DNA of 64,000 bases from Gammaproteobacteria bacterium (GTDB lineage Bacteria; Pseudomonadota; Gammaproteobacteria; Pseudomonadales; Azotimanducaceae), in contig VXLJ01000046.1 of NCBI GenBank assembly GCA_009841635.1, forward strand, positions 19,280 through 83,279, written 5' to 3'. Positions within the stretch are counted from its first letter, which is position 1. Each line of letters begins with the position of its first letter. Below the pieces are notes generated by a model, which saw only the letters and a program-made list of their open reading frames with translations, had not been told where the DNA came from and did no database searches. Shown piece after piece: positions 1 through 9,780 of the stretch. The position numbers and the translations under genes were made by a program.

Positions 1-120
1 GTGGCCAACGCGAAACGTATCGGCGCATCTTTGTCAAAGCCGATTGACGTCAGGCGATACTCAAATAACCCTAACGTTGATCTCAAAATAGGCACCAAGC
101 CGAGCTTGACGGCCAGCTAA
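1..120 (+). CDS. possible 3' end of an upstream gene (partial)
   Basis: Frame 1 is open from the left edge to a TAA at 118-120 and would give about 39 residues. The peptide is basic and Ser/Thr rich and matches no family I recognise. It could be the C-terminus of a gene starting outside the window, or chance. No ribosome binding site is visible because the sequence begins here. Confidence 0.2.
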   Translation: MANAKRIGASLSKPIDVRRYSNNPNVDLKIGTKPSLTAS

Positions 121-183
121 GTCAGGCAACGCCGTTAGCTTTGACCTTTGGCTACGTCCAAGCCGTAAATCTGAGAAACAGAA

Positions 184-209
184 GAGAGGCGTAGCGAACT
201 ACGCCTCTC
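184..209 (-). terminator. hairpin downstream of the symporter gene
   Basis: An 11-bp perfect stem (184-194 with 199-209) closes a 4-base loop. Read on the minus strand it follows the symporter stop codon and is trailed by a T-rich but interrupted stretch (TTCTGTTTC). This fits a weak intrinsic terminator for that gene. On the plus strand the trailing T run is only three bases. Confidence 0.45.
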
Positions 210-253
210 GTGTTTAGCTTAAGACCTTTCGTGCGAATCAGCCACTTAAACCG

Positions 254-1579
254 TTAAGCAGCTTCCTCTTCGTCTTCCTGTTCCTCGTTCGCTGCGTCGA
301 GCGCATCACCTTCTGAATTTGCGATGATGGCCGTGATCGACAGATCGCTCGTGACATTGACGGCCGTGCGGCACATGTCAAGAATGCGATCAACGGCTAA
401 CACGATACCAATGAACTCCACTGGCAGACCAACTGCAGTGAGTATCAGCGTGATGGCGACGAGGCTTGCAGCTGGCACACCAGCAACGCCAATCGATGTG
501 AGCAACGCGAGAATGACAACTGTCAATTGTTGCATGATGGTGAATTCCACGCCTGACGTCGTTGCCAAGATTTGCGCGATGAAAATCACGACGACACATT
601 CATAGAGTGCTGTACCGTCCATATTGACGGTTGCGCCCAGCGGGAGTACAAACCCTGTAATGCGTTTCGATACACCCGCGTTTTCAGCGCTTCTAATCGT
701 TACGGGAAGGGTTGCAGATGACGACGCAGTAGAAAATGCTGTGAGCTGTGCCCGTGATACGGCGGCGTAATACTGAATCGGATTAACACCACCGAAAAAC
801 TTCAGTAATAGTGGCAATATCACTGCAAAGTGAACCGCCAGCGCTAGCAAGACCGTAATGGCAAAAGTCAATAACGGCTGAAACGCGGACCACCCGCTCT
901 TAATTGCGACGGTGCCCACGAGCGCTAGCACGCCGAGCGGTGCAAAGCGCATGATCCACATCGTGATCATGATCATCACATCGTTGACGCCCGTCCAGAA
1001 GTTCGTCATCGTTTCGGCAATCGAACCTTGCAGTTTCGACATAAAGAAGCCGAACACAACGCCGACAAAAATCAGCGCGAGGAGTTGTGTTTCCGCCGCT
1101 GCTGAAAAGATATTGGCCGGGATCGCACGCTCAATGATGCCTATCAAATCTGCGGCCGTGCGCCCTTCGACGCGTTCCATGATGCCGCTGGTATCGCCGA
1201 TGTTGGCGACCAATTTGTCGGCATGCTCTGTGACCCCGGGCGCGATGAGATTGACGAAGAACAATCCTGATGCGATTGCGAAGATGCCAGTCATGAGGTA
1301 GAGACCGACAGTTTTCGCGCCAACCCGACCAAACGAATCTTGGCTCGCCATCCTGGCAATGCCCAGCACGATCGTCGAAAGAATCAGTGGTACCACGATC
1401 ATCTTGAGAGCGTTAAGGAACAACCCTCCCACGAAATCGAAAACACTGAGTACAGCGTCGCCTATACCAGTACCAGCTTCAAATATGAAACCGCAAATTG
1501 CGGCGAGCACAAGTGCGCCAAGGATTTGCCAATGCAGCGTTCGATCCATCTGCTTGGCTAGATTTTCGTCAGATGCCAT
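254..1579 (-). CDS. dicarboxylate/amino acid:cation symporter (DAACS family)
   Basis: This is a sodium- or proton-coupled secondary transporter of the GltP/DctA type, expected in the inner membrane to import C4-dicarboxylates or acidic amino acids. The 441-residue length is normal. The serine-rich hairpin tip lies at about residues 283-288 and is followed by ATLPVT. The NMDGT cation-site motif is at 319-323, the second hairpin (GVAGVPA) at 364-370, and the substrate-binding helix with DRILDMCRT and NVTSD at about 397-412. The C-terminus is a very acidic tail, common in the family. It is monocistronic, ATG-started and followed by a hairpin. The exact substrate cannot be read from sequence. Family certain, substrate inferred. 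Confidence 0.93.
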   Translation of the reverse strand: MASDENLAKQMDRTLHWQILGALVLAAICGFIFEAGTGIGDAVLSVFDFVGGLFLNALKMIVVPLILSTIVLGIARMASQDSFGRVGAKTVGLYLMTGIFAIASGLFFVNLIAPGVTEHADKLVANIGDTSGIMERVEGRTAADLIGIIERAIPANIFSAAAETQLLALIFVGVVFGFFMSKLQGSIAETMTNFWTGVNDVMIMITMWIMRFAPLGVLALVGTVAIKSGWSAFQPLLTFAITVLLALAVHFAVILPLLLKFFGGVNPIQYYAAVSRAQLTAFSTASSSATLPVTIRSAENAGVSKRITGFVLPLGATVNMDGTALYECVVVIFIAQILATTSGVEFTIMQQLTVVILALLTSIGVAGVPAASLVAITLILTAVGLPVEFIGIVLAVDRILDMCRTAVNVTSDLSITAIIANSEGDALDAANEEQEDEEEAA

Positions 1580-1677
1580 GGGATCCCCCTTTTGTAGTCC
1601 CGTGACGTGCGAACGGTTATGGAGTTCAAAAAACTTTCCAGTTAAACCGTTACAAGCTATTAGTTATTAAACGAAAT

Positions 1678-2346
1678 TCAATGTCCGAGTATGGTTTGTT
1701 GGCGTTTCGAGCATGTGATGTTCGAAGCTATCGTGATGCGGGTCGCTGTGTCCTGCGCTAAGCTACGTGAATAATCGAAGACCAGCGAGCGCCTTTGGTG
1801 TGGACCCGCCCAATCCACATGCGTGAATCTGAGATTGGGGTCGCATACGATGACTGAACCTGCGCGAGCGTCAGGTACAGTAGAACAACTGTTCGCGAGC
1901 TCAAGAGACTTTTCGATATCGTTAGGTGGCTTAACTCGGTGGCTGCCTTCAATGCAGCTAAAGCCGCCAATACCTTGCCCGGTGTCGGTTAAGTTCCAGA
2001 TGACGAGCAAACCTTGCTCAGCGTTTTCTGCACACGTAGTAACATCGAGGTGAGCTGATTTCGAATTGCCGCCAACGAAACGATCCTCATAAATACCGTA
2101 TATTCTTCGGAGGAAGATGGCAGATCCGAAAACGAGCTGCAGTTGATCAAGAATCGCCGCATGATCGATGAGCTGGATGAACGCCTGATCCCAACTCAGC
2201 AAGCCAGACCCGAGTGGTGCAGAGCCAAAGCGGTTGTAGGTTGAAGGTGGCGGCAGCAGTTGTCGGTCAATTGCTCGATTTAGCTCGTCGACGATAGTTC
2301 GAGTTAATGCGTCTTCCTTAACGGCATAGCCGCGCAAATCGAACAA
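1678..2346 (-). CDS. phytanoyl-CoA dioxygenase (PhyH) family protein
   Basis: This is a non-heme Fe(II)/2-oxoglutarate oxygenase of the PhyH superfamily. The iron triad can be placed: H99-x-D101 (SAHLDV) and distal H176 (FTHVDW), with Arg185/186 available for 2-oxoglutarate. A GSH motif at 134-136 is typical. The 222-residue form given here starts at a TTG (2346) and looks N-terminally short. The same frame stays open upstream to about 2476 and encodes a plausible family N-terminus (RELDRYLFDLRGY spans the TTG), but no ATG or GTG lies in that extension. Either a rare start codon is used or the original start was lost. It is divergent from another PhyH gene at 2483. The substrate is unknown. 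Confidence 0.72.
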   Translation of the reverse strand: MFDLRGYAVKEDALTRTIVDELNRAIDRQLLPPPSTYNRFGSAPLGSGLLSWDQAFIQLIDHAAILDQLQLVFGSAIFLRRIYGIYEDRFVGGNSKSAHLDVTTCAENAEQGLLVIWNLTDTGQGIGGFSCIEGSHRVKPPNDIEKSLELANSCSTVPDARAGSVIVCDPNLRFTHVDWAGPHQRRSLVFDYSRSLAQDTATRITIASNITCSKRQQTILGH

Positions 2347-2482
2347 ATAACGATCTAGTTCGCGGTCGATGCTTTGCTCCTTCGCCGGTGTCGGTGCGAC
2401 GTTTGCAACGTAACTTACCGCTTTTCGTGTAGGTCGAGGTTGCAGTTTACAATAACTCGAGCGAAATATAACGAATGGTTAC

Positions 2483-3337
2483 ATGCTTACTCGGCTATGG
2501 CCAGGTGGTTATTTGGTGCCTCGAACTGAGGCAGTAAGTGCCGCAACTGAAGAGCTGGAGCGTGACGGTGTGACGCTTGTAAAGAAGGCCTTGGACGGCG
2601 ATGAATTGATCGCATTGCGCGACGAAATAGCAGCTGTGTACGACAGCACGGGTCCCGACTATCGTGATGCGAGCGGCGAGCGCGCCTGGTCCAACGACTT
2701 CCGCTATGAAATGTTCAACCGTTCGCCGTTAGCGCAAAAGGCAGCTTTACGACGTGAAATACTTGACGTTATCGAGCCACTTATTGGCGAAGACTGTCAC
2801 ATCATCGCTAATACTTGCTGGCGCAATCCACCTGCGGAGGGTTCAACCCATGGTGGTGGGAACTGGCATATCGATGCGGGACCTCATATTCCGCTGCGGG
2901 ACGACCAGCATTGGCCTCAAGAATTGCCGCATCCCGTATTCGCGGTGGGCGTTCATTTGTATTTAGAAGATTGTCCCCTCGCAAGCGGTGCCACGGCCGT
3001 TATTCCAGGAAGCCATACGTCCGGCAGGCCCCCGCCACAAGATCGCATTGCAGATGTGGACTTGACGTGGCGAGAGGTGGGTGCGAGAACGCTAGAAGCA
3101 GAGGCTGGCGACGTTGCTTTTTTCGTGTCGGACGTTTGGCACCGTCGATTGCCGCCTGAAGAATCCCATCCTGGGCGGTTCTTTTTGCAAATTCACTATG
3201 GTCGGCGGGATATCGCACAAAGGGTCAAAGCCACCCACCAACTCAATCACGTGGATGAGCCAGCGATGCAGCGGATCGACTCGGACCGCGAGCGGCTATT
3301 GCTAGGGTTGCACGTGCAAGGTTTCTACGACGGCTGA
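2483..3337 (+). CDS. phytanoyl-CoA dioxygenase (PhyH) family protein
   Basis: A second Fe(II)/2-oxoglutarate-dependent oxygenase, 284 residues, typical for the family. Iron ligands are H129-x-D131 in GNWHIDAG and H220 in DVWHRR; Arg232 is the likely 2-oxoglutarate anchor. PGSHTSG at about 175-181 is the conserved turn before the distal histidine. It is divergent from the PhyH gene ending at 1678, with about 136 bp between starts. It is only distantly similar to that neighbour, so a recent tandem duplication is unlikely. The stop is 2 bp from the convergent RDD gene. Such proteins hydroxylate diverse small molecules, and the substrate here is not predictable. Confidence 0.88.
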   Translation: MLTRLWPGGYLVPRTEAVSAATEELERDGVTLVKKALDGDELIALRDEIAAVYDSTGPDYRDASGERAWSNDFRYEMFNRSPLAQKAALRREILDVIEPLIGEDCHIIANTCWRNPPAEGSTHGGGNWHIDAGPHIPLRDDQHWPQELPHPVFAVGVHLYLEDCPLASGATAVIPGSHTSGRPPPQDRIADVDLTWREVGARTLEAEAGDVAFFVSDVWHRRLPPEESHPGRFFLQIHYGRRDIAQRVKATHQLNHVDEPAMQRIDSDRERLLLGLHVQGFYDG

Positions 3338-3339
3338 CG

Positions 3340-3771
3340 TCAGCTACGTTTAGGGGGTTTAGGTTCACGCACGACGTAGGTATGCGACATGATGTCGGAC
3401 CAACTCCGCTGGTTGCGATCGAACAATATCCAAACATAACCTACGAACACGCACGCGCCACCTAGTAGTGCGCCAATAAAGCGAAGCAAAACTGTTTTGA
3501 GGGTGACAGTTTCGTCGCTAACCAATCGTAAACGCCATGCCATCATGCCAACGGTTTGGCCGCGCTTTAACCAGAAATAGCAGAAAAAAGCGAATAACTC
3601 GACAAACAGCAGACTCTGTACCCAAGCGCCAACCACCGCGTCACCAGCAATCGATACCAACACCACCACGGTAAGGATCCAGATCCCCAGCATGACAAGC
3701 GTGTCATAAATCATGGCAAACACGCGCACGAAGAATCCTGCTGGCGTTGGCGTTGCAGGTGCGTCAGACAT
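3340..3771 (-). CDS. RDD family membrane protein
   Basis: A 143-residue inner-membrane protein with three hydrophobic spans, at roughly residues 20-41, 47-66 and 88-112. The RDD family pattern is visible: an early FVRVFAMIYDTLVMLG segment with Arg and Asp in the first helix, GQTVGMMAWRLRLV between the second and third helices, and a late Asp near FDRNQRSW. The role of RDD proteins is mostly undefined; some act in ion exchange. The gene is convergent with, and nearly abuts, the PhyH gene to its right end in this map. It shows no clear operon partner. Family good, function open. Confidence 0.88.
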   Translation of the reverse strand: MSDAPATPTPAGFFVRVFAMIYDTLVMLGIWILTVVVLVSIAGDAVVGAWVQSLLFVELFAFFCYFWLKRGQTVGMMAWRLRLVSDETVTLKTVLLRFIGALLGGACVFVGYVWILFDRNQRSWSDIMSHTYVVREPKPPKRS

Positions 3772-3809
3772 TGGGTAATAGGCAGTTAGGCTGAACTTTG
3801 TAACGAGCG

Positions 3810-5282
3810 TTAATTAACCGCTCGCATACGTCCATCTTGAGTGAGTTGCACCTGGCGGCCGCCATACTCCTGCGTACGCATGTCTAGCATGATCGCACGA
3901 TCTTCGGTTACCGCCCATGCTCGTTTACCCTCTTCCGTTAGACAAGCGACAATGCCGCGTACAGGTGCATCCCGACTATGCACGACGGTGTAGCCTTCAA
4001 TCGTTGCAGTACCACGCGGCTTGGGCTCGCCTACACGATCGTGTGACGAATCTACTTGGTCTTGCACATCTTCATATTGAAATGGTCTAGGTGGTGCAGC
4101 GGACGAGTACGTCCCATGGGCGTGTTTAGTGAGGATGCCACCGTTGGCCGTGATCATGCCGAGTTTTCCCTGATCCTCTCGCAAAATCTCGACCATCCGT
4201 GCAATCGCGTGCATGACGTAGTTATTGAGCGGACCGCCGCCGAAAGTTAGGCCTCCTGTTACGGTGAGTTGTTGCTCAAGATCCAAACCGATTTCTTTCG
4301 CCGCAACTTGCACCGCAGAAGGAAAGCAGCTGTAGAGGTCAAAGTAAGCAATAGCCGATAGATTTGCTTGCGTGAGCGCTAGAACTCGCTCGGCCGCTTT
4401 TCGCAGGCCTGGCGCTGAAACTAGCTGCGCACGTTCTGATAGCACTTGGGTGTCATGCGCATCCGTACCCGCCCATGGATAAATCCATTTACCTTCAGGA
4501 ATGCTCAATTTTTTAGCTGTTTCAACAGAGCACATAAGAAGCGCAGCGCCCTGATCCACGTTGTTGTTCGCATTCATGAGTTTTGGATATGGGAACGCGA
4601 TGGGCCGATTCTGTGGTCCTTCCGTACGGATTTCTTCGGCACTGACTTCATGCTGAATCCAAGCGCTCGGGTTTGTTTGCGCCACGTCATTGAAACGCGA
4701 CCAGAGCTCTGAAATGGACTTCTGGTGCTCGTCGATGGTCTCGCCTTGTGAATGTCGAATGGCATTTTCGACGATGGCATACATTTGCGACGCACCGCCT
4801 ATGCCTAACGATGAAAGTGCAGGGTCGCGACGACCTATACCGTATTCAATCGTCCAATCCGGGGTACCTGGTAGCGTTTTCCAATGCAACGTCTGGCCTG
4901 ATTTACGGGCTTGCGCTTGCGAATACCCACACTCGGCACCAGTCATGGCGATGACTTTGAACTTGCCACGTTGAATGTCGAGCGCAGATAGGTTCACCGT
5001 GGTTTGTACGCCATTACCACCGAAAACCGTCTTACCCGTTTCGATATTTGGCAGTTCAAGCTGGCTCGCTAAATACTTCGCCGGGTTTTCGTATTGCCAT
5101 TGCCCCTGGCTCACTCGCACTGATTCAACATGTCTGAGAATGCTCGGATTACCGGTGTCCTGTGCCGCGTTATGCAGCGCTTCGAACATCAGCTCCACGG
5201 GTTCTTTAGCCACGGTCAAATCTTTGGTACGTTGCGCAACCTGTGCGACACCTACGAGAACAGGCGTGATTGAATCGGACAT
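3810..5282 (-). CDS. acetyl-CoA acetyltransferase family, thiolase-like protein type 1
   Basis: A thiolase-fold protein of about 490 residues, resembling the SCP2-thiolase-like type 1 group. Visible landmarks are an N-terminal PVLVGVAQV strand, GGNGVQTTVN near residue 90, GGGPLNNYVMHAIARM near 350, NGGILTKHAHGTYSS near 385, and an additional C-terminal domain of about 80 residues containing the phrase AIVEGYT-like TIEGYTVVH. The classical N-terminal catalytic cysteine context of degradative thiolases is not apparent, so true thiolysis is uncertain. I place the start at the ATG at 5280-5282 (MSDSITP); an ORF extension to 5327 adds an unrelated hydrophobic stretch. Likely role is acyl-CoA metabolism. 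Confidence 0.85.
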   Translation of the reverse strand: MSDSITPVLVGVAQVAQRTKDLTVAKEPVELMFEALHNAAQDTGNPSILRHVESVRVSQGQWQYENPAKYLASQLELPNIETGKTVFGGNGVQTTVNLSALDIQRGKFKVIAMTGAECGYSQAQARKSGQTLHWKTLPGTPDWTIEYGIGRRDPALSSLGIGGASQMYAIVENAIRHSQGETIDEHQKSISELWSRFNDVAQTNPSAWIQHEVSAEEIRTEGPQNRPIAFPYPKLMNANNNVDQGAALLMCSVETAKKLSIPEGKWIYPWAGTDAHDTQVLSERAQLVSAPGLRKAAERVLALTQANLSAIAYFDLYSCFPSAVQVAAKEIGLDLEQQLTVTGGLTFGGGPLNNYVMHAIARMVEILREDQGKLGMITANGGILTKHAHGTYSSAAPPRPFQYEDVQDQVDSSHDRVGEPKPRGTATIEGYTVVHSRDAPVRGIVACLTEEGKRAWAVTEDRAIMLDMRTQEYGGRQVQLTQDGRMRAVN

Positions 5283-5535
5283 ACAGGCTAAAAAGTCACA
5301 AAAAGAGCGTAGCAAACACTTCGGCAATCAAGCGTTTCAAACTCCCGCCGAATTGATTTTGATCAGTGTTTGACCGGCGCAAGCTTACGCACAGTGCGCT
5401 TGCCTAAGGTGGGAATGCGAAGGCTAGGTCAAATTCTGTTAGCGCTAAGCTAAAGCTAAGCAGTCTGCGACGCTGAGCATGCAGGAAATTCCTAATCGAT
5501 AGCATTATCGCTTCGTTTTTTCTTGGGATTGCTTT

Positions 5536-7722
5536 ATGTCCTCACGCGTCAACCGTCATGGTTTGCAAGTGGATACAACGCTTGACTCGTTCATCATGCA
5601 GGAAGCGTTGCCTGGAACATCCGTGGCAGAGGAGGCATTTTGGCGAGGTTTCGCGGAGCTGGTGGCTGAGCTAACACCGCGCAATACCGAGCTATTGCGT
5701 ATTCGTGACGAGCTGCAAGAAAAAATCGACGCATGGCACCTTGAACGCAAAGGGTCACTGCTGGGTCTGGAGGACTACAAGGCGTTTTTATACGACATCG
5801 GCTATCTAGTCGAGGAAGGTGAAGATTTCGAAATCGCGACCGAAAACGTCGATGCAGAAATCGCTCACATTGCCGGACCACAGTTGGTCGTACCAGTGCT
5901 TAACGCTCGCTTTGCATTAAACGCAGCCAACGCGCGTTGGGGTAGTGCCTATGACGCTTTTTATGGCACTGACATCTTGCCGGAGGGACCAGGGACCGAG
6001 AAAGGTAACGCTTACAACCCACAACGCGGTGAGTTGGTGATCGCTCGAGTGACCGAAGAATTAGATGGGATTGTGCCCCTTGAAGGCGCTAGTCATGCCG
6101 ATGCGACGTCCTATCAAATACACCGTGACGGTGACGTTGCTTCGCTTCAGGTTCAGACAGATCAAGGACAAGTCGGCTTGCGCAAACCCGCTCAATTTGT
6201 CGGGTTCATTGATGGTGACGTTGAACCCAAATCGGTACTCTTAAAAAACAACGGTTTGCACATCGAGATTCAAATCGACCGTAGTCACGACGTCGGCGCA
6301 GTCCATAAAGCGGGTGTGAAGGACGTGATATTTGAATCCGCCATCACGACGATTCAAGATTGCGAGGATTCCGTCGCGGCGGTCGACGCCGAAGACAAAA
6401 CGGATGTTTATCGTAACTGGCTAGGTTTGATGAAAGGTGACCTCGCTGAGTCTTTCGAAAAGGGTGGCGAAACGGTGCATCGCGTGCTTGTGGATGACAA
6501 ATCCTTCGAAGGATTGCATGGCGAGACACTCACATTGCCTGGCCGTAGCTTGCTATTGGTTCGTAATGTAGGCCATCTGATGACGAATGATGCGGTGCTC
6601 GACGCCAATGGCGATGAGATTTATGAAGGCATCATGGACGCCGTGGTTACGAGCTTGTGTGCACTACACGATTTGCAGAACGCCGGGGAGAAACAAAACT
6701 CCAAGACTGGCAGCGTCTACATCGTCAAACCGAAGATGCATGGACCTGACGAAACGCAGTTCACGTGTGATTTGTTCGATCGTGTGGAAGACTTGCTCGG
6801 GCTCGCACGCAACACGATCAAAGTCGGCATCATGGATGAGGAGCGGCGGACGAGCCTTAACTTAAAGGAGTGTATTCGAGCGGCAAAAGATCGGGTTGTC
6901 TTTATTAACACGGGATTTCTTGATCGCACAGGCGATGAGATTCACACCAGCATGCAAGCAGGTGTCATGGTTCGCAAGGAACCGATGAAGCAAGAGACTT
7001 GGATCCTTGCCTATGAGGACAGCAACGTCGACAATGGCTTAGCAACCGGATTTGAGGGTCGAGCCCAAATCGGCAAAGGCATGTGGCCAAAACCTGATGA
7101 AATGCAAGAGATGCTGCATACCAAGCACAATCACCCAACAGCTGGCGCATCTTGCGCCTGGGTGCCATCGCCGACCGCAGCGACCCTTCATGCGTTGCAC
7201 TATCACAGGATCAGCGTCGCTGCACGGCAACAGGAATTGCTTAGCCGCGAGCGTGCTAACGTCGACGATATCTTGACGATTCCGCTAGCGCAGGGTGAGA
7301 ATCTATCGATGGAAGAGGTGCAGAACGAACTGGATAACAATGCACAAGGCATTCTTGGGTATGTGGTGCGTTGGGTCGATCAAGGTATAGGTTGCTCCAA
7401 AGTCCCAGACATTAACAATGTAGGTCTCATGGAAGATCGCGCGACATGCCGCATTTCAAGCCAGCATATCGCTAATTGGCTTCATCATGGATTGGTGTCA
7501 GAGGACCAGGTTCGTGAAACCATGCAACGCATGGCAGCAGTTGTCGATGAGCAAAACGCCGAGGATGATGCCTATACAAACATGGCGCCAAACTACGACC
7601 AAAGCATTGCGTTTCAGGCCGCTTGCGACTTAGTATTTAAAGGCTTGATTCAACCCAATGGCTATACCGAACCGATTCTCCATCGACGGCGAAGAGAACT
7701 AAAGCGTCGCCAAGTCGGGTGA
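5536..7722 (+). CDS. glcB: malate synthase G
   Basis: It condenses glyoxylate with acetyl-CoA to malate, the last step of the glyoxylate bypass and of glycolate use, in the cytosol. The length of 728 residues matches the single-chain G isoform. Recognisable blocks are [20 protein letters not shown] near 126-145 (inserted-domain boundary), [12 protein letters not shown] near 397-408, the catalytic barrel segment [17 protein letters not shown] near 456-472, and [14 protein letters not shown] near 546-559. The C-terminal helical cap carries the general-base region around [16 protein letters not shown]. No isocitrate lyase or glycolate oxidase lies beside it, so its pathway partners are elsewhere. 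The ATG start is preceded by a T-rich leader. Confidence 0.97.
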   Translation: MSSRVNRHGLQVDTTLDSFIMQEALPGTSVAEEAFWRGFAELVAELTPRNTELLRIRDELQEKIDAWHLERKGSLLGLEDYKAFLYDIGYLVEEGEDFEIATENVDAEIAHIAGPQLVVPVLNARFALNAANARWGSAYDAFYGTDILPEGPGTEKGNAYNPQRGELVIARVTEELDGIVPLEGASHADATSYQIHRDGDVASLQVQTDQGQVGLRKPAQFVGFIDGDVEPKSVLLKNNGLHIEIQIDRSHDVGAVHKAGVKDVIFESAITTIQDCEDSVAAVDAEDKTDVYRNWLGLMKGDLAESFEKGGETVHRVLVDDKSFEGLHGETLTLPGRSLLLVRNVGHLMTNDAVLDANGDEIYEGIMDAVVTSLCALHDLQNAGEKQNSKTGSVYIVKPKMHGPDETQFTCDLFDRVEDLLGLARNTIKVGIMDEERRTSLNLKECIRAAKDRVVFINTGFLDRTGDEIHTSMQAGVMVRKEPMKQETWILAYEDSNVDNGLATGFEGRAQIGKGMWPKPDEMQEMLHTKHNHPTAGASCAWVPSPTAATLHALHYHRISVAARQQELLSRERANVDDILTIPLAQGENLSMEEVQNELDNNAQGILGYVVRWVDQGIGCSKVPDINNVGLMEDRATCRISSQHIANWLHHGLVSEDQVRETMQRMAAVVDEQNAEDDAYTNMAPNYDQSIAFQAACDLVFKGLIQPNGYTEPILHRRRRELKRRQVG

Positions 7723-7810
7723 CGTGGTAGTTAGCTTTGGCAATTGACTTAAAGTGCCTCTAAAGGAGGGCAGTCAAGCGACGATCGTTAGGTTTTTTTG
7801 TTGACTAATC

Positions 7811-8764
7811 ATGAGCGAAGTCACTGAGAAATCAGTTACCGTTTTCGACGGTAGCATGGGGGAAGAACTCGCTGACCGAGGCTTTTCCACCCGCGACGGG
7901 TTGTGGTCAGCAGGTGCGCTGCTCAATCATCCCACCGAGGTCTATCGCCTACATCGAGACTACCTCAATGTCGGCGCGCAGATCATCATCACCAATACGT
8001 ACTCAACGATCCCGTCGTATTTAGAAAAAGCTGGTATGGGTCATCGTGTTCGTGAACTGACCTTGCTGGCCACGCAACTAGCTCGGCAAGCGCTGGACGA
8101 CGTGAATTCCGCAGCTCGAACTTCGCGTCTAGCTGGTTGTTTACCACCGCTCAGTGAAAGCTACCGACCTGATTTGGTACCGCCTGTGCACGAAGCAAAA
8201 CCAATTTATAGTGAGCTCATCGATTGCATGGCGTCGTCGGTAGATGTTTTTTTAGCTGAAACCATGTCGTCGATCGATGAGGCGATGCATGTCGCTGAGT
8301 GCAGAGCGGCTCACAAACGAGCTGTAAATTTGCCGTGGCTCGTAGCGTTTACGCTTGACGACACCAAGGAAGCGGTATTGCGAAGCGGGGAAGGGATCGA
8401 AGCGGCCATTCGAGCTGTGGCGAGGTTCCAACCTGAAGCTATCTTGTTCAATTGCAGCACCCCGGAAGCGATACTGTCGAGCATTGCAGCAGCGGCAAAA
8501 CTGAAGGTTTGCAAGGTGGGCGGTTATCCCAACCGATTCAACCCAGTGCCTATGGGTTGGACTCTTGACGACGAGCAGGAAATCACCCGTAACGTCGAAT
8601 TGAATGTCGACGCATTTGTAAGTTGGTCGCAACGATTCATTGCGGCTGGGGCTGAATATGTTGGTGGTTGCTGCGGGATAGGTCCCCGCTACATTGAAGC
8701 CTTAACGACTTCTTTGAATTCAGCTGTTCCTGATACCCAGCAAGTGGTTGCGTCGCACAACTAG
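7811..8764 (+). CDS. homocysteine S-methyltransferase family protein
   Basis: A Zn-dependent methyl transferase domain of the MmuM/BHMT/MetH-N family, 317 residues, stand-alone. The three zinc cysteines are C215 (FNCSTPEA) and C287-C288 (GGCCGIGP). FDGSMGEEL near residues 12-20 is the conserved strand-1 motif, and TNTYSTIP near 61-68 is the second. The methyl donor could be S-methylmethionine, betaine or another onium compound; sequence alone does not decide. It lies about 90 bp after glcB on the same strand and is convergent with the WYL regulator. A long hairpin overlaps its stop codon. Family call strong, donor inferred only. Confidence 0.9.
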   Translation: MSEVTEKSVTVFDGSMGEELADRGFSTRDGLWSAGALLNHPTEVYRLHRDYLNVGAQIIITNTYSTIPSYLEKAGMGHRVRELTLLATQLARQALDDVNSAARTSRLAGCLPPLSESYRPDLVPPVHEAKPIYSELIDCMASSVDVFLAETMSSIDEAMHVAECRAAHKRAVNLPWLVAFTLDDTKEAVLRSGEGIEAAIRAVARFQPEAILFNCSTPEAILSSIAAAAKLKVCKVGGYPNRFNPVPMGWTLDDEQEITRNVELNVDAFVSWSQRFIAAGAEYVGGCCGIGPRYIEALTTSLNSAVPDTQQVVASHN

Positions 8765-8786
8765 AGTCATTTTGTAGTTGTGCGAA
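8754..8786. repeat. perfect 11-bp inverted repeat overlapping a stop codon
   Basis: TCGCACAACTA at 8754-8764 is repeated inverted at 8776-8786 with an 11-base loop. The left arm contains the TAG stop of the methyltransferase gene. It sits between two convergent genes, so it could end transcription from either side or protect a 3' end. No T run follows on either strand, so it is not a textbook intrinsic terminator. Confidence 0.5.
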
Positions 8787-8793
8787 AGCTGAG

Positions 8794-9780
8794 CTATTCC
8801 CGCTCGAGAAATGTCATTTTTCGATTTCTGAGATCTTCACCGAAGCTGTTTAACCAACGCTTGAGTTCCAAGCTCTCATTCAAAGTTGCGGACACGCGCA
8901 GCCAACCATCTTCACAGATCTCGACGGTCTGATCTTCAGAGAGCTTGGCTTCGAGCAATTGCGAGCCCGCGCTTGCCTTTATCTCAAATGAAATTGCGAC
9001 GCGCTCACCGCGGCCCCACATGTGGCGCCCTTCACTTACAAACTCGTCTAGATTGAAGTCGAACGGCACCTCAAATCGAAAGCTCAATTCTTGCGCTTCG
9101 AGAATGCGATGGAGTGCCAAAGTTCGAATCTTCCACTCACTTTGACTAGCTTTTAGGCTGTCGCAGACAAGCATGAGAACAGGATCACGATCGATGAAAC
9201 CGTAAGGGTGGACTGAGTAATCACTAATTTCACCGGCTCGATTTCGGTATCGGATACGCATTTCTTGCCCGCTGAATAGACAATGAGAAACCGTTTCAAG
9301 CACGCCACTTTCGATGGTTGGTGGCATTAATGGCAGAGTTGGCGGACTAATGCGCACTTTATCGAGCCACGATTTGGTGGAATCGTCTGTTTTTTGCGAA
9401 TTGAGCACCGCAACTGCTTCTCTGAAATACGAACCCATCGACGATTGGAGTTCTTGCGGTAGGTAGTTCTTGAGGTAATCGCGAGCCATGACGAGTAACA
9501 GTGCTTCATTTGCCGTCATCTGCGGCAGCATGATTTTTGGTGCGTCTACGCCCCACCGATAACCGAACGGCTTTTTCCTGTCGTACACCTCGATTTGCGG
9601 ATAGGTGTCTGCGAGCTGCTTAAGCACGCGCTGTACCGAGCGCAGATCGCGGCTCGTGCCATCAGCTTCTAATTTCTGGCAGATTTCTTTTGCTGTTACA
9701 TAGGTTCGACTGGGAATGAGCTTGAGAATGTCCAGCGCGAATTGGAGTGTATTCTGTAAGTCTGAGCGACGACCAGGCAC
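8794..9780 (-). CDS. WYL-domain transcriptional regulator
   Basis: A 328-residue DNA-binding protein. Residues about 10-80 form a winged helix (LQFALDILKLIPSRTYVTA, then SVQRVLKQLAD as a recognition helix). Residues about 165-245 carry the WYL ligand-sensing fold (MRIRYRNRAGEISDYSVHPYGFI, then PVLMLVCD in place of the WYL triad strand), followed by a WCX-like C-terminal domain. WYL proteins sense nucleic-acid or nucleotide ligands and often control defence or DNA-damage genes. It stands alone, divergent from the DUF1971 gene, and about 0.6 kb beyond the end of the five-gene membrane operon. A regulatory link to that operon is possible but unproven. Confidence 0.88.
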   Translation of the reverse strand: MPGRRSDLQNTLQFALDILKLIPSRTYVTAKEICQKLEADGTSRDLRSVQRVLKQLADTYPQIEVYDRKKPFGYRWGVDAPKIMLPQMTANEALLLVMARDYLKNYLPQELQSSMGSYFREAVAVLNSQKTDDSTKSWLDKVRISPPTLPLMPPTIESGVLETVSHCLFSGQEMRIRYRNRAGEISDYSVHPYGFIDRDPVLMLVCDSLKASQSEWKIRTLALHRILEAQELSFRFEVPFDFNLDEFVSEGRHMWGRGERVAISFEIKASAGSQLLEAKLSEDQTVEICEDGWLRVSATLNESLELKRWLNSFGEDLRNRKMTFLERE

